In this document: one piece after another, positions 41,269 through 49,845 of the stretch
Layout of the letters: each line of letters starts with the position of its first letter
Numbering within the stretch: the stretch's first letter is position 1
Source of the DNA: Amycolatopsis xylanica
GTDB taxonomy: Bacteria; Actinomycetota; Actinomycetes; Mycobacteriales; Pseudonocardiaceae
Reading direction: 5' to 3'
DNA length: 64,000 nucleotides
Assembly (NCBI RefSeq): GCF_900107045.1
Contig: NZ_FNON01000001.1
Location: forward strand, 1,612,001 to 1,676,000
Translations under genes and position numbers: made by a program
Notes under the pieces: generated by a model
Databases searched by the model: none
Told to the model about the DNA's origin: nothing
What the model saw: only the letters and a program-made list of their open reading frames with translations

Positions 41269-44200
41269 CCGAGCTCGCCAGCACGGCGGCGGCGTGCTCG
41301 ATCTCCCGCTCGGTGTGCTCGCTGGTGACGAAGAACCGCAACCGGGTCTGTGCCTCGTCGACGGCCGGATACAGGATCGGATCCACCAGGATGCCCTGCT
41401 CGAACAACGTGTTCGCGAGCTGGAGCGTCCGATTCGAATCCCCGACCACGCACGGCACGATCGGGCTGTCGGCGGCCGGGCCGGTGTCGATCCCGGACTC
41501 CTTGGCCAGCTTCAGGAAAAGCTCGGCGTTGCGGCGCAAGCCGGTGAGGCGCCAGGGTTCGGCGCCGATCAGCTCGACCGCGGCCAGCGCGGCGGCCGCG
41601 TTGGCCGGCGTCAGCCCGACGCTGTAGGAGAAGCCCGGCAGCGTGTACTTGAGCCAGCGCACCAGCCGCGCGGACCCCGCGAGGTAGCCGCCGCAGCTCG
41701 CGAGCGACTTGGACAGCGTGCCCATCCACAGGTCCACATCGGACCGGTCGACCCCGTAGAACTCGCCGACCCCGCCGCCGGACCGGCCGACCGTGCCGAG
41801 GCTGTGCGCCTCGTCGACCATCAGCATGGCGCCGTACTTCCGCTTCAGCTCGATCACGCCCGGCAGGCGCACCAGGTCGCCGTCCATGCTGTAGGCGCCT
41901 TCGACCGCGATCAGCACGCGGCGGAACCGGTCGCGCGTGCCGCGCAGGATGTGCTCGAGCGCGTCGAGGTCGTTGTGCGCGAACGGTCTCCGGGTCGCGC
42001 CGGAGAGCGCGCAGCCCTGCAGGATGCTGTCGTGCGCGAGCGCGTCGTGCACGACCAGGTCCTCCTTGCCGAGCAGGTGACCGATCGTGGTGACGTTCGT
42101 GGCGTGTCCGCTGACCAGCGCGACGCAGTCCTCGGTGCCGAGCAGCCCGGCGAGCGCGCGCTCGAGATCGAGGGTGAGCTGCCGTTCACCGGAGAGCACC
42201 CGGCTGCCGGACACCGAGGTCCCGTACCGCTCGACCGCCGCGCACACCGCCTTGGCGACCGCGGGGTGCCCCGCCAGCCCGAGGTAGTTGTAGCCGCTGA
42301 AACTCAGGTACTCCTTGCCGTCGACGACCGTCTTGCTGCCGACGATCCCGTCGTGGATCCGGAAGTACGGGTTCGAGAACCCGGCACGCAGGTAGCCGTC
42401 GATCCGCTCGTCCAAGGCCAGCACCTCGGGCAGGTCCGCCATCTGGACCATGGGCGCGGCGGGCGGCGCCGGGCGCTTGGGCTCGCCGGTGATCAGCGTG
42501 GCGAGTTCGCCGATGGTGAGGTCGCGGTCCGAGAAGTCGGCCGTGTCGGGCACGCCCGGGATCCGCTTGCGGAGGCGGAGGTCGAGTTCGGCCAGGAGCA
42601 GCGAGTCCAGGCCAAGGTCGGCGACCAGGCGCAGGCCCTCGTCGAGATCCTCGACCGGGAACGCGCTGGTGCCCGCGACCTCTTCGAGCACGAGCGACAG
42701 GACGTCGTCGGCTGGCGCTTCGGGCACCGGGCGTTCTTGCTTGGTGGTGTCGACGATCCAGTAATCCTTGGGCCGCAATGGGGTCGGCGGCAAGGTACAC
42801 AGTGGACCGTCAGTCGGCTGCGGTGTCGGCACTGCGGGCGGTGTCTCGCCCGACTCCAACGAGACGGAGGCGGCGGTCAGCTTCTCGATGGCTTCGGGCA
42901 GCGAGTCCGCGGTGACGGCGAGCTGTTCCTCGAATAGCACTCGCTTGGCCAAGGTGTTCGCCACCGCGCGCAGGGGCGGCCGCTCGTCGGCGAGCGCGTT
43001 CGCGACCTCGCGGGCATGCCGGACGAGACCGGCTCGGTCACGCGCGCTGAGCACCAGCACTTCGCGCGTCGGCTCACCGAGGACGTGCTCCTGCTCGGGT
43101 GCCTGCTCCAGCACCAGGTGCGCGTTGGTGCCGCCGAACCCGAACGCGCTCACGCCCGCGACGCGCCGCCCCGTCCACGCGGCTTGCTCCCGCGGAATCC
43201 GCAAGCCCGCCTCGTCGAGCCCGAGTCCGGTGGCGGCGCTGTAATCCGGCTGCGGAACAATTTGTCCTTTGTGGACGACGAGCGCCGTCTTGATGAGACC
43301 GGCGATCCCCGCCGCGTTGAGCGAATGGCCGACGATCGACTTCACGGCGCCGAAGCTCGCCTCGGCTGCGCCGTCCGCCCGCAGCGCGCGCAGTGCCTCG
43401 ATCTCGACGCGGTCGCCGACGGTCGTGCCCGTGCCGTGTGCTTCGAGGTAGCCCACCGAGCCCGGGGACACGTCCGCGTCCGTGTACGCCCGCCGCAGCG
43501 CCAGCAGCTGGCCTGTCGCCTGCGGGGTCATCCCGCCCTTGACCAGGCCGTCGTTGGACAGCCCGATGCCGCGGATCACCGCGTAGATCCGGTCACCGGC
43601 GGCGCGGGCGTCGGCCAGCCTGCGCAGCACGAGCACACCCGCGCCCTCGCCGAGCACGAAGCCGTCGGCGCGACGGTCGAACGGGCGGCACTCCCCCGTG
43701 CGGGACAGCGCGCCGATCCGGCTCAGCCCGACCATCAGGTCCGGCGTGAGCTGCAGCTGCGCCGCACCGGCGAGCGCGATCTCGCAGCGGCCGTCGCGCA
43801 GCGCGAACACCGCGTTGGCCACCGAGGCGAGCCCGCTGGAGCACGCCGAGTCGAGCGCGTAGCTCTCGCCGTGCAGGTCGAAGACCGAGCTGACCGCGGC
43901 CGGTCCCATGTTGAGCAGCACACCCGAGAGCGCCGAGCCGTGGAACCCGTCGATGGCCGCCGCGGCCTCGGCCAGGCCGGGCTCGGTGATCGCCTTGCCG
44001 AACTCACCGCCCGCGAGCTGGCGCAACCGGACGTTCACCGCGCTGATCTCGCGGTAGCCGCTCTCGCTGAGCCCCATGATCACCGAGGTGTCGGTGCGGT
44101 TGAAGCCGCTCTTCTCCCAGCCCGCGTCCTGGATCGCCTCGCGCGCGAGATCGACCAGCAGCCGGTGCTGCGGGTCCATCATCCTGGCGCGGCGTGGCGG

Positions 44201-44452
44201 TATCCCGTAATGCTCCGCGTCGAAGAAGCCCACGTCGGGCAGCGCGGCCATGCGGTCGGTGCAACTCGAGTACTGGTCGTCGCCCGCGAACGACTCCGGT
44301 CTCCATCTGCTGTGCGGAACCGTGGCGAATTGCGGCTTCGGATCCTTGAGGAGGTTCCAGTAATCGTTTACGTCGCGCGCGCCGGGAAAGCGGCACGCCA
44401 TGCCCACGATCGCGACATCATGCCGGTCCCTCGCCGAATAAGCAGCCTCCAT
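41237..44452 (-). CDS. KS-ACP-alpha-oxoamine synthase fusion, AT-less
   Basis: The 1071-residue megaenzyme has a ketosynthase (about 12-450) with Cys204 in DSACSSG, His339 in EAHGTGT and His376 in VGHSLNAAG, all expected catalytic residues. Residues about 465-570 look like KS-AT and post-AT linkers (VLVLSARDRAGLVRHA; TLPPTPLRPKDYWIVD) with the acyltransferase between them gone. A carrier domain has Ser617 in LGLDSLLLAEL. The rest (about 675-1060) is an AONS/5-aminolevulinate-type PLP enzyme with DEAHSLGTVG and Lys915 in TLSKSLASCGGY. It should join an acyl thioester to an amino acid with decarboxylation, giving an alpha-amino ketone. A GGGGG run lies 5 nt before the ATG. Confidence 0.88.
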   Translation of the reverse strand: MEAAYSARDRHDVAIVGMACRFPGARDVNDYWNLLKDPKPQFATVPHSRWRPESFAGDDQYSSCTDRMAALPDVGFFDAEHYGIPPRRARMMDPQHRLLVDLAREAIQDAGWEKSGFNRTDTSVIMGLSESGYREISAVNVRLRQLAGGEFGKAITEPGLAEAAAAIDGFHGSALSGVLLNMGPAAVSSVFDLHGESYALDSACSSGLASVANAVFALRDGRCEIALAGAAQLQLTPDLMVGLSRIGALSRTGECRPFDRRADGFVLGEGAGVLVLRRLADARAAGDRIYAVIRGIGLSNDGLVKGGMTPQATGQLLALRRAYTDADVSPGSVGYLEAHGTGTTVGDRVEIEALRALRADGAAEASFGAVKSIVGHSLNAAGIAGLIKTALVVHKGQIVPQPDYSAATGLGLDEAGLRIPREQAAWTGRRVAGVSAFGFGGTNAHLVLEQAPEQEHVLGEPTREVLVLSARDRAGLVRHAREVANALADERPPLRAVANTLAKRVLFEEQLAVTADSLPEAIEKLTAASVSLESGETPPAVPTPQPTDGPLCTLPPTPLRPKDYWIVDTTKQERPVPEAPADDVLSLVLEEVAGTSAFPVEDLDEGLRLVADLGLDSLLLAELDLRLRKRIPGVPDTADFSDRDLTIGELATLITGEPKRPAPPAAPMVQMADLPEVLALDERIDGYLRAGFSNPYFRIHDGIVGSKTVVDGKEYLSFSGYNYLGLAGHPAVAKAVCAAVERYGTSVSGSRVLSGERQLTLDLERALAGLLGTEDCVALVSGHATNVTTIGHLLGKEDLVVHDALAHDSILQGCALSGATRRPFAHNDLDALEHILRGTRDRFRRVLIAVEGAYSMDGDLVRLPGVIELKRKYGAMLMVDEAHSLGTVGRSGGGVGEFYGVDRSDVDLWMGTLSKSLASCGGYLAGSARLVRWLKYTLPGFSYSVGLTPANAAAALAAVELIGAEPWRLTGLRRNAELFLKLAKESGIDTGPAADSPIVPCVVGDSNRTLQLANTLFEQGILVDPILYPAVDEAQTRLRFFVTSEHTEREIEHAAAVLASSVRLVSARCDR

Positions 44453-44855
44453 GGCAGCCCCCAGATGTGAATTCTTACGTGAACGAAACATGACTGACAG
44501 CACGAGCAAACCGCTCGTGCCACCATTTCCCAGATGTTTCTTCCCCAGAACCTCGACCATGGTACAGCGAATCGACCCAATGTCACGTGCATCCTGCCCG
44601 GCGGAAAATCGATCATCAATTGGCGGAACCGCCAGCCGGTGCGCGATCATGACGCGAACGTGTGTATATCGACCACGAATGGACGAACGTATTTCTGTCA
44701 CCTGAATGCGGCCCGGTTCGTGAAGATCAATCACCGTCTCGGTTCGCGCCGAATGTCCATTTCCGGAGACGGTGCGGGATCGAGCGCTCGCACCCGGTGA
44801 CCACAACGTGCCAAAACACGGAGATGTAACGCCCGTCGATGCTAGGCTCGGCGAC
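44453..44855. promoter_or_regulatory. Divergent control region between KS-ACP-AONS and TetR genes
   Basis: This 403-bp gap has lower GC than its surroundings and holds a perfect dyad GCACGAGC-AAACC-GCTCGTGC (44500-44520), 48 bp from the AONS start, a candidate operator. A TAGGCT hexamer at 44843 lies 7 bp before the TetR ATG, indicating leaderless transcription. I see no further gene here. Confidence 0.5.
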
Positions 44856-45566
44856 ATGGAGACCAGTGGGGGCCTTTCCTTGAATGCGTCTGACAAAATA
44901 TTCGAAGACATCAAAGCCGCGGCCCGTCGCCGCCTGCCGATCGACGGCGCGGGTGGCCTTACCCTCGATAGCGTCGCGGCGGAAGCCGAACTGACCATCG
45001 CGGAGATAAATACGCACTTCGCGAATCGCGACGAGCTGCTCACCGCATTGATCACCGACGCCTACAATTCCTCGGCCGAGGAAATAGAACGGGCCGACTT
45101 CGCCGCCCGCGAAAGCGGCGCGACGCCCGGCGCCCGCCTGCTGGCCGCCACCCGCGCGCTGCGCGCCTGGTCGCTCGCGAACACCGCCGAGTTCACCCTG
45201 ATCTACGGTTCGCCCGTTCCCGGCTACGAGGCGCCGCAGGACACGGTCGGCCCCGCCTCCCGCACACCCGCGTGCATGGCGTTGATCATGCTGATGGCGC
45301 TGCAGGAAGGGTCACTGATCGCGCCCCGCCGCACGATCCCCGGCCCACCGCTGGTCAAGGAGGAGGCCATCGCACTCGTCGGCGGCCTGCCCGGCGAGCC
45401 GTTCTCCGACCTGCTCGAGCGCGGGATCGTGTTCTGGGCCAACCTGATCGGCCTGCTGATCTTCGAGGTCTTCAGCCGCACCCACGACAGCGTCCGCGAC
45501 CAGTCGGCGTTCTTCGACTACGCGATCGCGGTGGCGGCCGAGAACATCGGCATCACGGTGTCGTAG
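44856..45566 (+). CDS. TetR-family regulator
   Basis: The 236-residue protein has an N-terminal TetR-like HTH (about 17-65: LTLDSVAAEAELTIAEINTH, then FANRDELLTALITDAY) and a long WHG-type C-terminal ligand domain with GSPVPGYEAPQDT. It diverges from the KS-ACP-AONS gene, which it may repress through the dyad between them. A membrane-protein gene follows after 12 bp and is likely cotranscribed. Confidence 0.88.
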   Translation: METSGGLSLNASDKIFEDIKAAARRRLPIDGAGGLTLDSVAAEAELTIAEINTHFANRDELLTALITDAYNSSAEEIERADFAARESGATPGARLLAATRALRAWSLANTAEFTLIYGSPVPGYEAPQDTVGPASRTPACMALIMLMALQEGSLIAPRRTIPGPPLVKEEAIALVGGLPGEPFSDLLERGIVFWANLIGLLIFEVFSRTHDSVRDQSAFFDYAIAVAAENIGITVS

Positions 45567-45578
45567 CCGAGGCACTCG

Positions 45579-46709
45579 ATGAACACCCTCAGATTGGCCT
45601 GCTTCGTGCTGGCGGCGGCGTCGTCATACCTGTCGCTGGGCTACAAGCTGGTCCAGTTCCGGCGCAGCAGGCGTGACCCGGTCTACCTGACGCTCATGGC
45701 GACGCTGCTGTTCATGTGCCTGACGTTCACCATGGGCGCGGTCGCGCTGAGCACGGACACCCTGTTCGGCGTGCGCAACCTGGCGATCCTGCTCATGCAC
45801 CTCTCGGCGGTGATCTTCTGCGTCACCGCCGAGATCCTGCTGCTGCAATGGTCGAACTCGCCGGAACAGAGCAGGCGCAAGATCCGCGTCTGGCTGAGCG
45901 CCGGCCTCGCGCTCCTCGTGGTGCTGGTCGTGCTCTTCCTGCTCGCGGACGCCATCCACAAGCCCGCGAGCGCGCTCGGCGGCGGCAGCGGCGACCCGCT
46001 GATCTTGACCTACCTGCTGGTGTTCATCGCCTCGCAGACCCTGCCCTGTGTGACCATTTTCGAGCAGTGCCTCAGGTATTCGCGCATCACGGAGAAGCCC
46101 TGGCTCCGCCGCACGCTACGCACGTTCGCCGTCGGCTCGGTCCTGCTGTTCTGTTATTGCGTCTCGCGCACGGTGAACATCCTGAGCCCGCTCTTCGGCG
46201 TCGAACTCGGCGAATGGCAGGCGCTGGCGTCGATCTTCAGCGGGCTGGGGATCTTCGTCTTCTCGGTCGGCGTGACCATGCCGTCCTGGGGCCCGCAGCT
46301 GGCGAACCTCGCGTCCTGGATCCGGAACTACAGTTCCTACAAGGCGCTCTATCCGCTGTGGCACGCGCTTTACGAGACCTCACCGGGCATCGCGCTGGAG
46401 AACGCGCCGAGTTCGTCGGTCACCGACCTGCGCTACCGCCTGCATCGCCGGGTGATCGAGATCCGCGACGGCTGGCGCGCGCTGCGCCCGTACATGGACC
46501 CCGCGACGGTCACCCCCGACGGCGACGCCGCCCGCGCGCACGTCGAAGCGGCCAAGATCAAGCAGGCGATCCAGGCGAAGCAAGCGGGCCAGGCCCCGGA
46601 GCCCGACCACGAGCCTGCCGACTTCGACGAGCACAACGCGGACACCTTGGCTGCCGAAGTCTCCTGGCTGCGCCAGGTTTCCCTCGCCTACGGCCGCCTG
46701 GGCTCGTGA
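45579..46709 (+). CDS. MAB_1171c-type putative integral membrane protein
   Basis: The 376-residue protein has seven predicted membrane helices in its first 245 residues, then a long cytoplasmic tail with LRYRLHRRVIEIRDGWRALR, which is characteristic of the actinobacterial MAB_1171c-like family. These genes are often linked with an XRE regulator and an ImmA/IrrE peptidase, as at 40.3-41.3 kb. A biochemical role is not established. The stop codon lies inside repeat D. Confidence 0.78.
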   Translation: MNTLRLACFVLAAASSYLSLGYKLVQFRRSRRDPVYLTLMATLLFMCLTFTMGAVALSTDTLFGVRNLAILLMHLSAVIFCVTAEILLLQWSNSPEQSRRKIRVWLSAGLALLVVLVVLFLLADAIHKPASALGGGSGDPLILTYLLVFIASQTLPCVTIFEQCLRYSRITEKPWLRRTLRTFAVGSVLLFCYCVSRTVNILSPLFGVELGEWQALASIFSGLGIFVFSVGVTMPSWGPQLANLASWIRNYSSYKALYPLWHALYETSPGIALENAPSSSVTDLRYRLHRRVIEIRDGWRALRPYMDPATVTPDGDAARAHVEAAKIKQAIQAKQAGQAPEPDHEPADFDEHNADTLAAEVSWLRQVSLAYGRLGS

Positions 46710-46746
46710 GTGGTATGGCCGGTTCTAACCGGCCGCAACACTCACG
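46705..46746. repeat. Palindromic repeat D
   Basis: CGTGAGTGGTATGGCCGGTT (46705-46724), loop CT, imperfect complement (46727-46746; 17 of 20). It overlaps the MAB_1171c-type stop codon. Same family as A and G. Confidence 0.85.
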
Positions 46747-46798
46747 ACCCTTTGGCGTGGCCAAGTTCGTTGAGGTGCTGCCCCTGGGCGGGCTGTGA

Positions 46799-46836
46799 AG
46801 CGAGGGGGCCCTTGAGTGCTCGGGGGCGCCCTCGCT
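46799..46836. repeat. Hairpin between repeats D and E
   Basis: AGCGAGGG and CCCTCGCT are 8-bp arms, with further pairing inside. Its outer GCGAGGG sequence is shared with repeat F at 46929, hinting at a common origin. Confidence 0.6.
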
Positions 46837-46860
46837 GCGCGACCAGGACTGTGTGCGTTT

Positions 46861-46911
46861 GCGCGAGTGGTACCTCTGCTGCATCTAACGGAGCAGAGGT
46901 ACCACTCGCGC
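46861..46911. repeat. Palindromic repeat E (20-bp perfect arms)
   Basis: GCGCGAGTGGTACCTCTGCT (46861-46880) and its perfect complement (46892-46911) around an 11-nt loop. The GAGTGGTA portion also occurs in D and G. It is followed by CGGGCTTTTC, a short T-run. Confidence 0.85.
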
Positions 46912-46928
46912 GGGCTTTTCACGCTTGA

Positions 46929-46975
46929 GCGAGGGGTTCCCCTGCTGCGTTGGGTGCAGCAGGGGCTCCCCTCGC
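46929..46975. repeat. Palindromic repeat F
   Basis: GCGAGGGGTTCCCCTGCTGC (46929-46948) and a complement with two mismatches (46956-46975) around GTTGGGT. A TTTT follows at 46981. Confidence 0.8.
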
Positions 46976-47005
46976 CCGCGTTTTAGCTCCGGGAGGGCCG
47001 GGGGG

Positions 47006-47049
47006 TCGTGAGTGGTACGGCCGGTTCTAACCGGCCATACCACTCACGA
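47006..47049. repeat. Palindromic repeat G (20 of 21 paired)
   Basis: Arms 47006-47026 and 47029-47049 share the CGTGAGTGGTA and GGCCGGTT blocks of D, with CT as the loop. It ends one base before the esterase stop codon, between convergent transcripts. Confidence 0.88.
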
Positions 47050-47050
47050 G

Positions 47051-48517
47051 TCACTCCCAGAGGGCGCGCTCGGTGGGGCGGGGGTCGAGGACTTCGGCGG
47101 AGCCCGGGTGGCCGAAGGTCATGACGGCCGGGGTTTCGAGGGTGTAGGGCATCCAGCCGGGGTCACCGTCGCGGGCGAAGGCCACCCAGGCCGCGTGCAT
47201 GCGGTCGGCCAAAGCTTGGGGTGGTGAGTCCGTCCCCGAGAGCGGGCGGAAGCTCGGGACGGCGAGGGTGTCGAACACGAACGGGATTTCCATCGCATGG
47301 CAGGCGCCCAGGCCGGGAACTTCGGAGCGCCAGGTGAACTCGTAGGCGTACGTACGGGTTCGGCTGGCTCGGAGCATGCGCATCGCGGGGGCCCAGAAGA
47401 CCATGTCGGTGAGGATGGCGGCGGCGACGTCGCCCGCGGGCATCGAGGGGCGGGCGACCAGGTAGGTGTCCACAACGGACTCTTTCCAGCCCATGCGGGC
47501 CGCGAGCATCGGGAGCACCTCGGGGGTGATCGCGGCCGCGACGCCGTTGGGGACCACGAAGAGGCGGAACTCCTCACTGTTGGTGCCCACCATCAGGTCG
47601 ACGTCCGCGCTCGTGCCCGCCTCCATCGCTTCGACCGGGAGTGACGGGAGCGAAGCGCCGTCGATGACCGGGAGGAAGGCCGCGATGCCCATGCCCCTGC
47701 CGACCACGGTCGGGCCCCAGCGGCCGGGGTCCGGGTTCTGGGTCATCTCCGTCGAGATCGCACTCTGGGCTTCGATCAGCGCAACCGTGTCCACTGAGGA
47801 CAGTGCGGTCGCCGTGGGTGCGACGCCGAGGCGGTCGGCGAGGATCTGGGTGACCTTGGCCGCGTCTGCGGGGTCAGCGGCCATGCCACCCGAGCCGCTT
47901 TGGACGATCGCGCGCCGGAAGAGGCCGCGGGCGGCGGGCATGGCCAGCAGTGTCGCGATGCTGATCGCGCCCGCGGACTCGCCGAAGACCGTCACGCGGG
48001 CGGGGTCGCCGCCGAACGCGGCGATGTTGTCGCGGACCCACTCCAGTGCGGCGATCTGGTCGAGGAGGCCGCGGTTGGCGGGCGCGTCCGGAAGCCGGGC
48101 GAAGCCGGTCACGCCGAGGCGGTAGTTGATCGAGACCAGTACGACGCCGTCGCGGGCGAACGCTGTTCCGTCGTAGATGGGTACCGCGTTGGAGCCGTTG
48201 CGGAACGCGCCGCCGTGCAGCCACACCATCACCGGGAGCCCGGTGCCGCCCGGGGTCCAGACGTTGAGGTTGAGGCAGTCGTCGCCCGGGATCTCCGGGT
48301 TGTCGATCAACGCGTCCATCGGCGGCTGGTACTTGGCCTGCGGGACCGTGGGGCCGGGCGTCACCGCGTCGCGGACGCCGGACCAGCGCGGCACCGGGCC
48401 GGGTGCGGTGAACCGGGCGGCGCCGACCGGCGGCGCGGCGTACGGGATGCCGAGGAACGCGGTGACGCCGTTCTCGGTGCGGCCGCGGAGCCTGCCTGCC
48501 GCGGTGTCCAACTCCAT
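47051..48517 (-). CDS. Type B carboxylesterase
   Basis: The 488-residue enzyme has LNVWTPGGTGLPVMVWLHGG (oxyanion region), the nucleophile in VFGESAGAISI (Ser about 185) and a His in GACHAMEIPFVF. There is no signal peptide, so it is cytoplasmic. It may cut an ester or release the product of the operon that precedes it; a 17-bp gap follows the lyase gene. AGGAAGGG lies 6 nt before the ATG. Substrate is unknown. Confidence 0.9.
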   Translation of the reverse strand: MELDTAAGRLRGRTENGVTAFLGIPYAAPPVGAARFTAPGPVPRWSGVRDAVTPGPTVPQAKYQPPMDALIDNPEIPGDDCLNLNVWTPGGTGLPVMVWLHGGAFRNGSNAVPIYDGTAFARDGVVLVSINYRLGVTGFARLPDAPANRGLLDQIAALEWVRDNIAAFGGDPARVTVFGESAGAISIATLLAMPAARGLFRRAIVQSGSGGMAADPADAAKVTQILADRLGVAPTATALSSVDTVALIEAQSAISTEMTQNPDPGRWGPTVVGRGMGIAAFLPVIDGASLPSLPVEAMEAGTSADVDLMVGTNSEEFRLFVVPNGVAAAITPEVLPMLAARMGWKESVVDTYLVARPSMPAGDVAAAILTDMVFWAPAMRMLRASRTRTYAYEFTWRSEVPGLGACHAMEIPFVFDTLAVPSFRPLSGTDSPPQALADRMHAAWVAFARDGDPGWMPYTLETPAVMTFGHPGSAEVLDPRPTERALWE

Positions 48518-48534
48518 GAATCGCCCTTCCTGTT

Positions 48535-49845
48535 TCAGTACATCCGCCGGTAGCGGGCCAGCACCCGCCGCGCCAGCGCGGGCGCGGCGCCGAGATACCG
48601 CGCCGGGTCGAGCAGGTCGTCGAAGTCCAGTTGTACGCCGGCGGCCTGCCGGAGCGCCGACTCGAAGTCGCCCGAGGTCTGGGAAACCTCGGTGAGCAGC
48701 CGTTTCGCGGCCGCTTTGCCGAGTATCGGCGCGAGCCGGGCGCTGAGCCGTTCGGAGACAACCGCCCCGCCGGTGAGCCGGAGGTTGGCGAGCATGGCCG
48801 CCGGGTCGACGGTCAGCCCGCCCGTGAGTTCGGCCGCGTTGGCCGCGGCGCCCGCGACCAGGCGCAGCGACTCGCGCAGCGGCTGCCATTCGGCGTGCCA
48901 CGCGCCCGCCGGGCGTTCGTCCTCGGCGACCACCGCCTGTGTGAGCACCAGCGCGTACGGCGGAACCTGCCTGGCGGCGGTGGCGATCGCCGTCGCCAGC
49001 ACCGGATTTCGCTTCTGCGGCATGGCCGAGGACGCGCCGCGACCCCGCACCGCGGGCTCCGCGACCTCGGCGATCTCGGTGCGGGTGAGCACCAGGACGT
49101 CGGCGGCCAGCTTGCCCAGTGCCACCGAGGTGAACGCCAGCGCCGACGCGATGTCCGCGATCGGCGTACGCAGTGCGTGCCACGGGATCGGCGGGACGGC
49201 GAGCCCCAGTTCGGCGGCGAAGGCCTCGGTCAGCGCCACCGGGTCGGCCCCGTACTCGGCGTACGCGGACAGGGTTCCGCCCGCCCCGCCCAGCGACACG
49301 GGCGGATCGACGGCCGCGAGCCGGTCGCGGGCGTCCAGCACCAGGCTGAGCCACCCGGCGGCCTTCAGCCCGAACGTCGTCGGGACCGCGTGCTGGGTCA
49401 ACGTCCGGCCCGCCATCGGCGTGCTGAGGTGGGCTTCGACCAGCCCGGCCAGCGCGCTCGCGGTGCGCACCAGGTCGGCGTCGACCCGGCGCAGCACCCG
49501 CGCGCAGATCAGCATCGCCGCCGAATCGAGGATGTCCTGGCTGGTGCCGCCCCGGTGCACGTACTCGGCCGCCTCCGGGTCGACTGCCGAGACCGCGGCG
49601 GTGAACTGGGAAACCAGCCACACCACCGGGTTCGCGGTCTCGTGCACGCCGTCGACCAGCCCGGCGAGGTCCAGCTCGGCCTCGCCCGCCACCCGCGCGA
49701 TGGCCGACGCAGCCTCGGCCGGGATGACGCCGAGCTTCGCCTGCGCCCGGGCGAGCGCGGCTTCGACGTCGAGCATCGCCCGGACCCAGGCGCTGTCCGG
49801 CAGCGGGTCGGTGCCCGCCCAGCCGGGCGCGAGCAGGCCGGTCAT
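48535..49845 (-). CDS. Fumarase/aspartase-superfamily lyase (nitrosuccinate-lyase candidate, CreD-like)
   Basis: The 436-residue protein belongs to the lyase superfamily with the flexible signature GASSAMPQKRNPVLA (about 275-289) and looks most like 3-carboxymuconate cycloisomerase. In cremeomycin and related pathways such a lyase (CreD) splits nitrosuccinate to fumarate and nitrite. That reading is favoured because the flavoprotein encoded directly upstream, with an ATGA overlap, resembles the partner enzyme CreE. No protocatechuate pathway genes, which a true PcaB would accompany, are in the window. Function is by analogy. Confidence 0.75.
   Translation of the reverse strand: MTGLLAPGWAGTDPLPDSAWVRAMLDVEAALARAQAKLGVIPAEAASAIARVAGEAELDLAGLVDGVHETANPVVWLVSQFTAAVSAVDPEAAEYVHRGGTSQDILDSAAMLICARVLRRVDADLVRTASALAGLVEAHLSTPMAGRTLTQHAVPTTFGLKAAGWLSLVLDARDRLAAVDPPVSLGGAGGTLSAYAEYGADPVALTEAFAAELGLAVPPIPWHALRTPIADIASALAFTSVALGKLAADVLVLTRTEIAEVAEPAVRGRGASSAMPQKRNPVLATAIATAARQVPPYALVLTQAVVAEDERPAGAWHAEWQPLRESLRLVAGAAANAAELTGGLTVDPAAMLANLRLTGGAVVSERLSARLAPILGKAAAKRLLTEVSQTSGDFESALRQAAGVQLDFDDLLDPARYLGAAPALARRVLARYRRMY

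Noticed and set aside
46705-47049. Possible CRISPR array.
   Set aside because: The units are individual palindromes of different sequence and size, not identical direct repeats with regular spacers, and there are no cas genes.
48535-49845. True 3-carboxy-cis,cis-muconate cycloisomerase of aromatic catabolism.
   Set aside because: No other protocatechuate-branch genes are in the window; the gene is embedded in a biosynthetic operon. The CreD reading is favoured but not proven.
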